Positions 53,559 to 60,587 of a DNA stretch of 60,587 nucleotides are shown in pieces. The stretch's first letter is position 1. Each line of letters begins with the position of its first letter. The position numbers and the translations under genes were made by a program. Source of the DNA: Pseudomonadales bacterium (GTDB lineage Bacteria; Pseudomonadota; Gammaproteobacteria; Pseudomonadales; DT-91). The notes under the pieces were generated by a model. It was not told the DNA's origin. It ran no database searches and saw nothing but the letters and a program-made list of their open reading frames with translations. The DNA is taken from positions 13,862-74,448 of the forward strand of contig JABSRQ010000017.1 of NCBI GenBank assembly GCA_013215055.1, read 5' to 3'.

Positions 53559-53703
53559 AGTCACTTCTGGATTAACTTCAATCTGCAGTTAGATTTATTA
53601 GAATTTCACACTACCGGTTTCAGGCCGTTAGCCACACGACAAGACTTATGCCGTACTTTTAGCATTGAAGGCATTGGGGCTTAATAAGCCTTTATACCTA
53701 AAA
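53559..53703 (+). repeat. Dispersed repeat, copy B
   Basis: The longest copy: CTTCTGGATTAACTTCA, TTAGAATTTCACACTAC, GGTTTCAGGC, AGCCACACGACAA, CTTATGCCGTACTTTTAGCA, then GGGGCTTAATAAGCC. It lies directly after the truncated RND gene. Relative to copy A it has a 13-base insertion near 53585. Confidence 0.85.
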
Positions 53704-53922
53704 CCAATTTTTTATATAAAACAATTTTCGAAATTACTGAACACTGTTTATAGCGTTTATTGGAAGAAAAATAAATACCTGTGAAGATGCTTAATTTTTC
53801 ATTGGTATTATTCATTTATTAACTATTATTTATGGTAATCGAGCCATTTTTATTGGCAGATTCAGCATATCTTCTGCCATTCCTATTCCACCACTTCGAT
53901 GAGTCATCGTAGGTGTTGATAA

Positions 53923-56900
53923 ATGAAATTGAAAAATAAATTTCTGTTTATTAATACCCTAGTCATTTTATCCGTACTCATACTTTCGGCTATTACGATA
54001 TATCAATTTAATTCGATTATGGACTATATTGCTTTTCGTCAACAGCTCACAACTATGCAAATATCGTTTGATCGATTACGCCATAATGAACTAAGTTATT
54101 TGGCCTATAGCGATAGAGAATCTGCCGATGACTTTCGCACCACCTATGTAAAACTTGAAAATAACTTACTGCAGCTACAGTCACATGCATCATCTCATCA
54201 TTGGGACGATTGGGGCTTAAGCTTAATGTCAGTGAGCGTGAAAGAATATGCAAAAGCGTTTACTGATTTAAGTCGAATTCAAAACAATATAGGTTTAGAT
54301 CGTCATGATGGGCTGCTGGGCATTTTAACCGATAAGGTTGAACTCGCTGAAACCCTGATTTTGAATGCTCAGTTAGACCTGCTCTATAAAGAAATGTTAT
54401 TACTCACGCGTCATGAAAAAGATTTTTTGTTACGTCGCGAAGAACGTTCACTACAGCTATTTGATCAGTCAATTGACAGCTTTATGGACACATTAAATCA
54501 AGTTGAAGATCTAAATCTGAAAAAAAATATTTATGATGCGATGTCGGTTTATTTTAATAGTTTTAAAGAAGTTATTATTTTAGAACGGCAAAAGGGATTA
54601 CAAAAAAATCATGGGCTCAGAGCCATTCTTATTGAAAATGTTCAAAAGAATGCCGAGCTAGTTTTATCCATTGAAAATAGCCTTAATAACGAGCTGGATA
54701 ATGCCATTAAAAGTGGTTTTTATTTTTTGTTAGTCGCAACGATGTTGTTATTAGTTTTTATAACCCTGGCTTTATTAGGATTATCTCGTCGCATTAGCTC
54801 ATCGGTATTGGCATTTCATCGTGAAGTTGAAGAACATGTGGATGATATATTTAGTGGTGGAGCTGATTTAGATAAAAAAGTAGATGTTCGAGGTTTCAGT
54901 GAAATTGAAGATTTATCGGCATCATTTAACGCCTTTACCTTTGCTTTGTCAGAGAAAGTAAAAGAGATTGAATTATTGAATCAATCTATTCAACTGGTTA
55001 AACAGGGTTTGGATAATGCGGCAATCCCGGCCTTGATGGTGGATAAAATGGGCCGTGTTTCGTATGTTAACTCTGCAATGTCAGATTTTATTGAAGAACA
55101 TGCAGCGAGCTTTCCACTATCGGGTGATGAACTTAGGCACTTTCCGTTAAGTAATGTATGCCCAGAGGCTGAGAATATAGAGGAATTTTTCAGCTCGTTT
55201 TCTTCTCATCAACCCCGGTATATTCAGCAGGGTGATTTAACCATTGAATGGGATTTAACCGCGATAGTTGATGCCGATATAGAGGTTTATCATTACATTA
55301 TTCAATGGATCGATTGCACTGCACGGATTAAAGCCGAAGCCGAAATTGAAACCATGGTGAGTGCCGCCCAGCAAGGTGATTTTTCGGTGATGATCGATAC
55401 GGAAGATAAAAAAGGCTTCTATCTAAATATAGGGCACGGGCTTAATAAAATATCAGATTCTATAAACCGATCTTTATTGGATATTTCATCCGTGTTAATG
55501 GCGGTTGCAAGTGGTCAGATGATAGCGCCTATTACCTCCGAATATGTGGGTAGTTTGGGTGAGTTAACGCTGTCAATAAATCGCATGGTTAAACAGCTAA
55601 ATACGATGGTTAAAGATATACATTGTAAAGTTGATGAGGCCAGAGCAGGAAATTTTGATGTGCCTATTAGCGAAGTGGGTAAAGAAGGTTTTTTCCTGCA
55701 TATCACCCAGGCACTAAATGAACAGGGGTTATTAATGGGGTCAGCGATGGAAGAATTAGGCCGGGTTATGCAATCCATTTGTGAGGGGAATTTATTGATT
55801 AAAACCCATGATAATTATTCAGGTAATATGAAAATATTATTTGATATCAATGAAACCATGATTTATCGCTTGCAGGGTGTTACAGGTTTAGTGAATAACC
55901 TGGTTGATAATGCCATAGAGGGGAATTTTTCAGTACGCATTCCAACGGATAATCAGTCTGGATTTTATTTACATTTGTTTAAAGATCTTAATCGCTTAAA
56001 TGATATCACCGAAGATGTTTTGTCTCAGTTTATTACGGCGCTGTCGTTGATGTCTAAGGGAGATTTAACCCATTTTATTGAAAATGATTATCACGGTATT
56101 TTTGAAAAACTAAAAAATGATACCAATGCTGCCAATGCTAATCTTGTGAAAGTGCTTACTGAGATTAAACAATGTTCTTCAGGGCTGAATTTGGCCGCCG
56201 AGGATTTGGCGGCCTGTAATCTGAATTTAAACCAACGCACAGAAAAACAAGCTAATAATCTTGCTCAAACAGCCTCAAACATGGAAAGAATGACAAGCAC
56301 CATTCGCCAAAATACCGAAAGCTCAAAAAATGCCAGTTTGCTTGCCGATAATACTCGAAAAGTTGCAGAGGAAAGTGGTGTTATTGTTAAGCAGGCCATT
56401 GATGCGATGGCGGAAATTTATGAATCATCCAATAAAATTACCGGTATATTAACCGTTATCGATGAAATCGCTTTTCAGACTAATTTATTAGCATTAAACG
56501 CTTCGGTAGAAGCTGCCAGAGCCGGTGAACAAGGCCGAGGGTTTTCTGTTGTGGCTTCAGAGGTCAGAAATTTAGCCGGCCGCAGTGCTAATGCTGCCAA
56601 AGAAATAAAAGAACTAATTTATGACTCACTGCATAAAGTGGAAGAAGGCAAGGCCCTGGTTAATCGTTCAGGTGAATCCTTAACAAATATAGTTGATGCC
56701 GCTAAAGAAGTATCAGAGATTGTTACCGTGATCGCTACTGCGAGTGAAGATCAGGCGCGTGGCATTGTCGATGTGAATGAAGCCATCAACTTTATGGATA
56801 CCATGACACAGCAAAATGCCACATTGGTAGAAGAAATTGCCTCAACCTGTGCGGTATTAGGCGATCAATCGGCTGACTTGGTGGAAAAAATAAACTTCTT

Positions 56901-57000
56901 TAATACCGGAAATGCAGATGTTGCTAAAAGAGCCGCGGCTGCCAGTCATGGGCATATACCTGCAGATCAAGACAATAATGACGAGTTCATGAGCTTTTGA
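53923..57000 (+). CDS. Methyl-accepting chemotaxis protein with PAS and multi-HAMP array
   Basis: A 1025-residue chemoreceptor. Order: TM1 (about 7-28), a helical periplasmic sensor, TM2 (about 262-285), HAMP, a PAS domain (about 360-470, VDKMGRVSYVNSAMSDFI), then three tandem units at about 482, 574 and 664 (GDFSVMID, GNFDVPIS, GNFSVRIP). Each is paired with a second module (528, 622, 711). A C-terminal signalling hairpin follows with tip IDEIAFQTNLLALNASVEAA. The C-terminus (DNNDEFMSF) is not a standard NWETF-type CheR tether. It senses an unknown ligand and signals to CheA. The gene is intact although relics flank it. Confidence 0.92.
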   Translation: MKLKNKFLFINTLVILSVLILSAITIYQFNSIMDYIAFRQQLTTMQISFDRLRHNELSYLAYSDRESADDFRTTYVKLENNLLQLQSHASSHHWDDWGLSLMSVSVKEYAKAFTDLSRIQNNIGLDRHDGLLGILTDKVELAETLILNAQLDLLYKEMLLLTRHEKDFLLRREERSLQLFDQSIDSFMDTLNQVEDLNLKKNIYDAMSVYFNSFKEVIILERQKGLQKNHGLRAILIENVQKNAELVLSIENSLNNELDNAIKSGFYFLLVATMLLLVFITLALLGLSRRISSSVLAFHREVEEHVDDIFSGGADLDKKVDVRGFSEIEDLSASFNAFTFALSEKVKEIELLNQSIQLVKQGLDNAAIPALMVDKMGRVSYVNSAMSDFIEEHAASFPLSGDELRHFPLSNVCPEAENIEEFFSSFSSHQPRYIQQGDLTIEWDLTAIVDADIEVYHYIIQWIDCTARIKAEAEIETMVSAAQQGDFSVMIDTEDKKGFYLNIGHGLNKISDSINRSLLDISSVLMAVASGQMIAPITSEYVGSLGELTLSINRMVKQLNTMVKDIHCKVDEARAGNFDVPISEVGKEGFFLHITQALNEQGLLMGSAMEELGRVMQSICEGNLLIKTHDNYSGNMKILFDINETMIYRLQGVTGLVNNLVDNAIEGNFSVRIPTDNQSGFYLHLFKDLNRLNDITEDVLSQFITALSLMSKGDLTHFIENDYHGIFEKLKNDTNAANANLVKVLTEIKQCSSGLNLAAEDLAACNLNLNQRTEKQANNLAQTASNMERMTSTIRQNTESSKNASLLADNTRKVAEESGVIVKQAIDAMAEIYESSNKITGILTVIDEIAFQTNLLALNASVEAARAGEQGRGFSVVASEVRNLAGRSANAAKEIKELIYDSLHKVEEGKALVNRSGESLTNIVDAAKEVSEIVTVIATASEDQARGIVDVNEAINFMDTMTQQNATLVEEIASTCAVLGDQSADLVEKINFFNTGNADVAKRAAAASHGHIPADQDNNDEFMSF

Positions 57001-57057
57001 TCCCACGACAATAATAGAAAAATTTATTCATTTCAGCATGCCTCTTAGAAAGAGCGA

Positions 57058-57210
57058 CTATTTATCTGTCTGCCAGTCTTTTAGGTCATACAAAACCAGT
57101 CTCATTTTTAATTCGCCCGAATTTCTTAGTTTTTCTATGCCCTTAGGCAGTATTTTGGTATAAGTTTTCGAATCTGGTTTTCTTGGTGAAAGGAAATATA
57201 GACTTTTGTA
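57058..57210 (-). pseudogene. Solute-binding protein relic (family 3, C-terminal fragment)
   Basis: On the minus strand about 50 codons read YKSLYFLSPRKPDSKTYTKI then LPKGIEKLRNSGELKMRL and YDLKDWQTDK before TAG. This is the typical C-terminus of family 3 binding proteins (compare LRRYGLRDWQK in the gene at 37532). No upstream part or start exists; it is cut off next to repeat copy D. Confidence 0.7.
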
Positions 57211-57216
57211 TATAAA

Positions 57217-57248
57217 AGGCCTCGGGCTTAATAAGCCTTATGCCTAAA
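57217..57248 (+). repeat. Dispersed repeat, copy D (3' end only)
   Basis: Only the last part is present: GGCCTCGGGCTTAATAAGCC followed by TTATGCCTAAAT, including the complete GGCTTAATAAGCC palindrome shared with copies B and C. Confidence 0.7.
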
Positions 57249-57497
57249 TACTGCTTAGATGAATGGGGAGTTAAGGGAGGTGCCAAGGTACAGATTCCTA
57301 TCATCACTAATCACAATAAAAAATACATCAGTTTCGGTAGTGACATGCCGCAACTGGTTTTTAAATACAATGTCATCGATGATGACAACGGGGCAACGAG
57401 GCTTTCGATATACCAAAAATTTATTTTCAATTTAAGCAGGACGCCAGAAGAAATTGATCCTCAACAGGAGAACGTGGATATTTGTCGATTCAGGTGA
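57240..57497 (+). CDS. Possible 85-residue ORF or gene fragment
   Basis: ATG lies inside repeat copy D; no Shine-Dalgarno sequence. The protein (KGGAKVQIPIITNHNKKYIS...) has a beta-like pattern but no recognisable family, and ends DICRFR. Most likely the 3' part of a broken gene joined to the repeat. Confidence 0.3.
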   Translation: MPKYCLDEWGVKGGAKVQIPIITNHNKKYISFGSDMPQLVFKYNVIDDDNGATRLSIYQKFIFNLSRTPEEIDPQQENVDICRFR

Positions 57498-57890
57498 TAT
57501 TTTCTTATTCTAATCGCCCGTATTTACTTAACCATGGGTATGGTGTTTTTTGAATTGTAGCCTTATTGTCTGCACATTGAATCAATAATTAAACGTGCTG
57601 CTCTAGTCCGGTAGCCAATCAATGCATTGTTTTAAAGTATAGAAATACATACTTACAACAACCGCAACACGCATGTGATATTCACGCCGTGAGAATTTCA
57701 TGATTTTTACTCCCGGCAAGTCCTAAGTACCTACATCCCTGTAGGCAATAGCCAGACTAGCCGTCCTTGTATGGATTGGCAGCCTATTTTTTCCGTTGCA
57801 TGAAACAGACTCATGTTAGTCTTGTCCTATTCGACACGGCTAGAATGCGATCAATAGGCCTGTTTCTCTTCATATTCGTATGTGCACATT
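57498..57890. other. Gene-free region before the MFS gene
   Basis: No gene found. A short inverted repeat CCTACA/TGTAGG lies at about 57738-57753. The MFS gene's promoter is probably in the last 100 bases, but no clear -35/-10 pair is seen. Confidence 0.4.
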
Positions 57891-59090
57891 ATGTCTAAGA
57901 TTGTAAATAAAACGCCTGAAAAGCAGGCCGTCAGTATTGGCCTGGCCATTTTACTGGCCTCGGTGACGGCTCTTGCGCCTCTGGGCATCGATACCTATTT
58001 GCCGGCCATCACCCAGATGGCTACCGAGCTGGATACCAGTGTGCAAAGAGTGCAGACATCAATCTCGATATTTTTTATCGGCCTGGCTCTGGGTTTATTT
58101 TTTGGTGGGGCCTTATCCGACAGGATGGGGCGTAAACCTATGTTAATCATAGGTCTGTCAGGTTTTATGCTCAGCAGCCTGGCTTTGGTTTTCATCGAAG
58201 AGGTCAGCTTCTTATTGCCTCTGCGTTTTTTCCAGGCGCTGTTTGGTGGCCTAGCGACCGTTAATTCACCCGCCATCGTACGGGATAGGTATACCGGTAA
58301 AGACAGTGCACGCATGTTTGCATTGACCGGGTTTATTATGACCTGTGCTCCGCTTATTGCTCCGGCCATTGGCTCTTTGATCTTAAGTTTTTTCCCATGG
58401 CAGGTCATCTTCGTTTTTTTAACGCTGTATGCCCTGGTGATGATTTTAGTGGTTAGTTTTTATCTGGAAGAAAGCTGCGTGCCGGATAAAAGCCGCGATT
58501 TAAAACACCTGTTTTCCTCCTATCAACTGGTGATAAAAAACACCAAAGCACTGCCGTATGTATTATTAACAGCTTGCGCCACTGCCGTGATGTTTATCTT
58601 TTTAACTAATGCCTCCTTCGCTTATATGCAACTCTTCGATGTTAGCAAGGAGTTATTTCCGGTGTTGTTTGCCAGTAATTTATTGGTGATGATGGCTTTA
58701 AATCGCCTCTCATCTTATTGCCTGCGTTGGTTTTCACAATCACAGCTTTTACTGGCAGGATGTGTGTTACAGCTTTTGGCAGTGACGGCCTTTGTCATCG
58801 CCAATGTAATCGGATTGTCATTGTCGATGATGGTGCCGTTAATGATGTTATCTATAGGCGCGCTGGGGCTGATTACTCCCAATACCATGAGTTTATATAT
58901 GCAATGTTTTTCCAGTGCCGCGGGTTCGGCATCGGCACTGATTGGTATTTTTAATTTTGGCCTGGGCGCCATCATGGGCACTGTATCCAGCCTACTGATT
59001 CATGATCATCTACTGCCTATGGCCATCTGCATGTGGGTGATGGCGGCAGTGGCCATGAGCATGGCGTGTTTACAGATGTTTAGGCGTTAG
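57891..59090 (+). CDS. MFS multidrug exporter, Bcr/CflA type
   Basis: About 399 residues, 12 hydrophobic segments. Matches the Bcr/CflA DHA1 group: ALAPLGIDTYLPAITQMATEL at the start, the motif GALSDRMGRKPMLIIGL after TM2, and FFQALFGGLATVNSPAIVRD around TM4. Predicted proton-driven drug or metabolite exporter. ATG 57891 is chosen; GTG 57882 adds three residues. Confidence 0.9.
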   Translation: MSKIVNKTPEKQAVSIGLAILLASVTALAPLGIDTYLPAITQMATELDTSVQRVQTSISIFFIGLALGLFFGGALSDRMGRKPMLIIGLSGFMLSSLALVFIEEVSFLLPLRFFQALFGGLATVNSPAIVRDRYTGKDSARMFALTGFIMTCAPLIAPAIGSLILSFFPWQVIFVFLTLYALVMILVVSFYLEESCVPDKSRDLKHLFSSYQLVIKNTKALPYVLLTACATAVMFIFLTNASFAYMQLFDVSKELFPVLFASNLLVMMALNRLSSYCLRWFSQSQLLLAGCVLQLLAVTAFVIANVIGLSLSMMVPLMMLSIGALGLITPNTMSLYMQCFSSAAGSASALIGIFNFGLGAIMGTVSSLLIHDHLLPMAICMWVMAAVAMSMACLQMFRR

Positions 59091-59195
59091 TGCATCACTT
59101 CATTTGATCAAGGATGATTAGAATCGCTTAGCCTCATTGTATTGCCAAGTCCGGTATCTATGTATTACTGGTAATCAGGAGTGACGGTAGATTAG

Positions 59196-59275
59196 GTTCA
59201 TATAGCCACACGACAATACTTATGCTGTACTTCTAGCATTGAAGGCATTGGGGCTTAATAAGCCTTATTCCTATA
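59196..59275 (+). repeat. Dispersed repeat, copy C
   Basis: Contains TATAGCCACACGACAATACT, TATGCTGTACTTCTAGCATT and GGGGCTTAATAAGCC, matching the 3' 75 bases of copies A and B. It lies about 105 bases after the MFS stop. Confidence 0.85.
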
Positions 59276-59661
59276 CCTCCTCACGTGATATTGGCGAGAT
59301 GAAAGAATCGATGGAGTAAAAGCTAATCTTAATGGCTGCTTAAACCTCAGAGCAGCCTTATTACGTTAACTCATTCAGGAGAGATATACCTACACAAAAC
59401 CGAGAGGATCTTCAGCGTCTACTGAATAAACTAGAAACAAACTTATGCGACCCATTTAGATGACATTCGCTAATACAATATGAACAAGACGTTTATATTT
59501 TTGAAGCAAGATGTTTACAAAAATTGATAGAGTCGCCGTTGTTTTTAGGGGTAAATATTTAGTTGAATGTCGTGAGCCTGCTAGAGTTAGAGAAGTCAGT
59601 TAATACATATTTCAGAGCGTTTTTTTGTTTATTTCCAATGTCTATATGCACGGTTTCTTTT
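59276..59661. other. Gene-poor region before the TonB receptor
   Basis: A hairpin GGCTGCT/AGCAGCC at 59334-59357 and a short open stretch of about 24 codons (QNREDLQRLLNKLETNL, ending at a TGA near 59460) are seen. The stretch is not identified and may be another gene fragment. Confidence 0.4.
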
Positions 59662-60587
59662 ATGCCGAATAGTTTGAAAATGCATCTAATCCCTTTAATA
59701 TTAAAATTATTTAGCAGTCTAGCTGTTTTATGTTTTTCAGTTTTAACTTTATCGGATTCAATCAAAAAACCTACCGATGATCTAGCCAGTACCGGGCCCA
59801 GGATACTTTCTTTAGAAGAGCTTCTGCAGGTTAGAGTTTCAGTTGCCTCTTTTAAGGAAGAATCAGAATTAAACGCGGCCTCCAGTGTTGCCGTTATCGA
59901 TGAAAATACATGGCGTCAATATGGTTCTAAAAATATCTTTGATGTGATGCAGTTTCAGCCGGGTATGAAACAATATCAGACCATCACCGGTGCTCACGGT
60001 TTATCGGTAAGAGGTTATACCAATTCATTGTCTGTAGTACGCGGCCATGCGTTATTGTTGGATGGTGTCTCGTTAACCACTTATAGCTTGGCAACAGGCA
60101 TCTATGCCGGCTCCTATATTGATCTTAATTTAATCCAGCAGGTTGAAGTTCTGCGCGGGCCGGGTTCGGTACTTTACGGTTCGGATGCTTTTCATAGTGT
60201 TACATCCCTTAAATCCTGGGATTCAGATGTTGATGTCAATGAAGTGGGTAGCCGCCTAGGTAGTTTTGGTTACACCAGTAGTTTTATTCGTTCTGCCAAA
60301 CAGTTCGATAATGATATAAAAATCACTTGGGGAGCAGCTTATACCTACAACGATGATTCATCGGTTAAATATCCCTATGAAGATGAAAGCAGTGGAGAAA
60401 TCGTTGAATTAAGCAATCGTGAAAACGTGAAAAAATTATCTGGCATGATTAAGTTTATTTACCATGATTTTTCATTGTTGGCCCATGGCTTATCGGCAGA
60501 ATTAGATGAATTTGTGGGTACAACAGAAGCAGATACCAATAAAGAGGGGCGGCGTTCTGGCACGGTAGATAATGCCTTGTATTTTGC
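59662..60587 (+). CDS. TonB-dependent outer membrane receptor (C-terminus beyond window)
   Basis: N-terminal 308 codons of a TonB-dependent receptor that imports a large ligand such as an iron complex or vitamin. A signal peptide (about residues 1-28, LILKLFSSLAVLCFSV) is followed by ILSLEELLQVRVSVASF and the plug domain: NIFDVMQFQPGM, LSVRGYTNS, VEVLRGPGSVLYGSDAF. The barrel then starts and runs off the end. ATG 59662 and ATG 59680 are both in frame; no clear Shine-Dalgarno sequence is present for either. Confidence 0.88.
   Translation, partial: MPNSLKMHLIPLILKLFSSLAVLCFSVLTLSDSIKKPTDDLASTGPRILSLEELLQVRVSVASFKEESELNAASSVAVIDENTWRQYGSKNIFDVMQFQPGMKQYQTITGAHGLSVRGYTNSLSVVRGHALLLDGVSLTTYSLATGIYAGSYIDLNLIQQVEVLRGPGSVLYGSDAFHSVTSLKSWDSDVDVNEVGSRLGSFGYTSSFIRSAKQFDNDIKITWGAAYTYNDDSSVKYPYEDESSGEIVELSNRENVKKLSGMIKFIYHDFSLLAHGLSAELDEFVGTTEADTNKEGRRSGTVDNALYF

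Noticed and set aside
46083..59275. The dispersed repeats as integron attC sites
   Set aside because: No GTTRRRY/RYYYAAC core pairs and no integrase are seen, and the copies share only one end.
1..60587. CRISPR arrays, tRNA or rRNA genes, prophage modules
   Set aside because: No regularly spaced repeats, no recognisable tRNA ends or rRNA sequence, and no phage structural or integrase genes were found by reading both strands; a dedicated scan could still find small RNAs.

Overview
The window looks like chromosomal DNA of a gammaproteobacterium, probably aquatic or marine. The evidence is a complete-looking MSHA-type type IV pilus locus, DbpA and RhlE RNA helicases, Ahr- and Fpr-like enzymes, a DAACS carboxylate symporter and several outer-membrane proteins. 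Coding is dense and starts are often GTG or TTG. I could not name a genus. No rRNA, tRNA, CRISPR array or intact transposase was recognised.

Layout. 1-8.7 kb holds housekeeping and stress genes: a partial dbpA, a translationally coupled carboxylate symporter and porin, rhlE and a cold-shock gene sharing a bidirectional terminator, an HDOD protein and DAHP synthase. 9.0-24.2 kb is one long minus-strand MSHA operon, read in transcription order mshI, a PilN-like gene, J, K, L, E, G, B, A, C, D, O, P, Q, with tightly overlapping genes. No mshM, mshN or mshF is present in the positions where the Vibrio/Shewanella operons carry them. MshE keeps the N-terminal repeats that bind cyclic di-GMP in its relatives. 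24.2-38.3 kb is mixed: small unknown proteins, an MltA-like 3D-domain protein, a coiled-coil protein with a highly charged tail, fpr, a CcdA/thioredoxin pair, a PAP2 phosphatase coupled to a LysR regulator, a desaturase, ruvX, a lamin-tail lipoprotein, a hybrid histidine kinase and a periplasmic binding protein.

38.8-43.5 kb is the most unusual intact block: three consecutive, divergent KshA/DAF-36-like Rieske oxygenase subunits, followed by a CBS-domain protein and a small Rieske ferredoxin. A 0.5 kb leader with several inverted repeats precedes it, and a LysR gene and the aldehyde reductase ahr follow. All three oxygenases retain the [2Fe-2S] and mononuclear iron ligands. The ferredoxin is a plausible electron donor. 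The substrate is unknown; sterol or polycyclic substrates are an inference from the family only.

45.5-59.7 kb is a zone of decay and rearrangement among intact genes (a FAD oxidoreductase, a large lipoprotein, a chemoreceptor with a multi-HAMP array, a Bcr/CflA-type MFS exporter). Relics seen are an IS91-type transposase N-terminus, the 3' end of a GAPDH gene next to a frameshifted arsJ (an organoarsenical-export module), an RND exporter with two frameshifts and a stop, and the 3' end of a solute-binding-protein gene. Four same-orientation copies of a dispersed repeat ending in a GGCTTAATAAGCC palindrome lie beside these relics. The window ends inside a TonB-dependent receptor gene.
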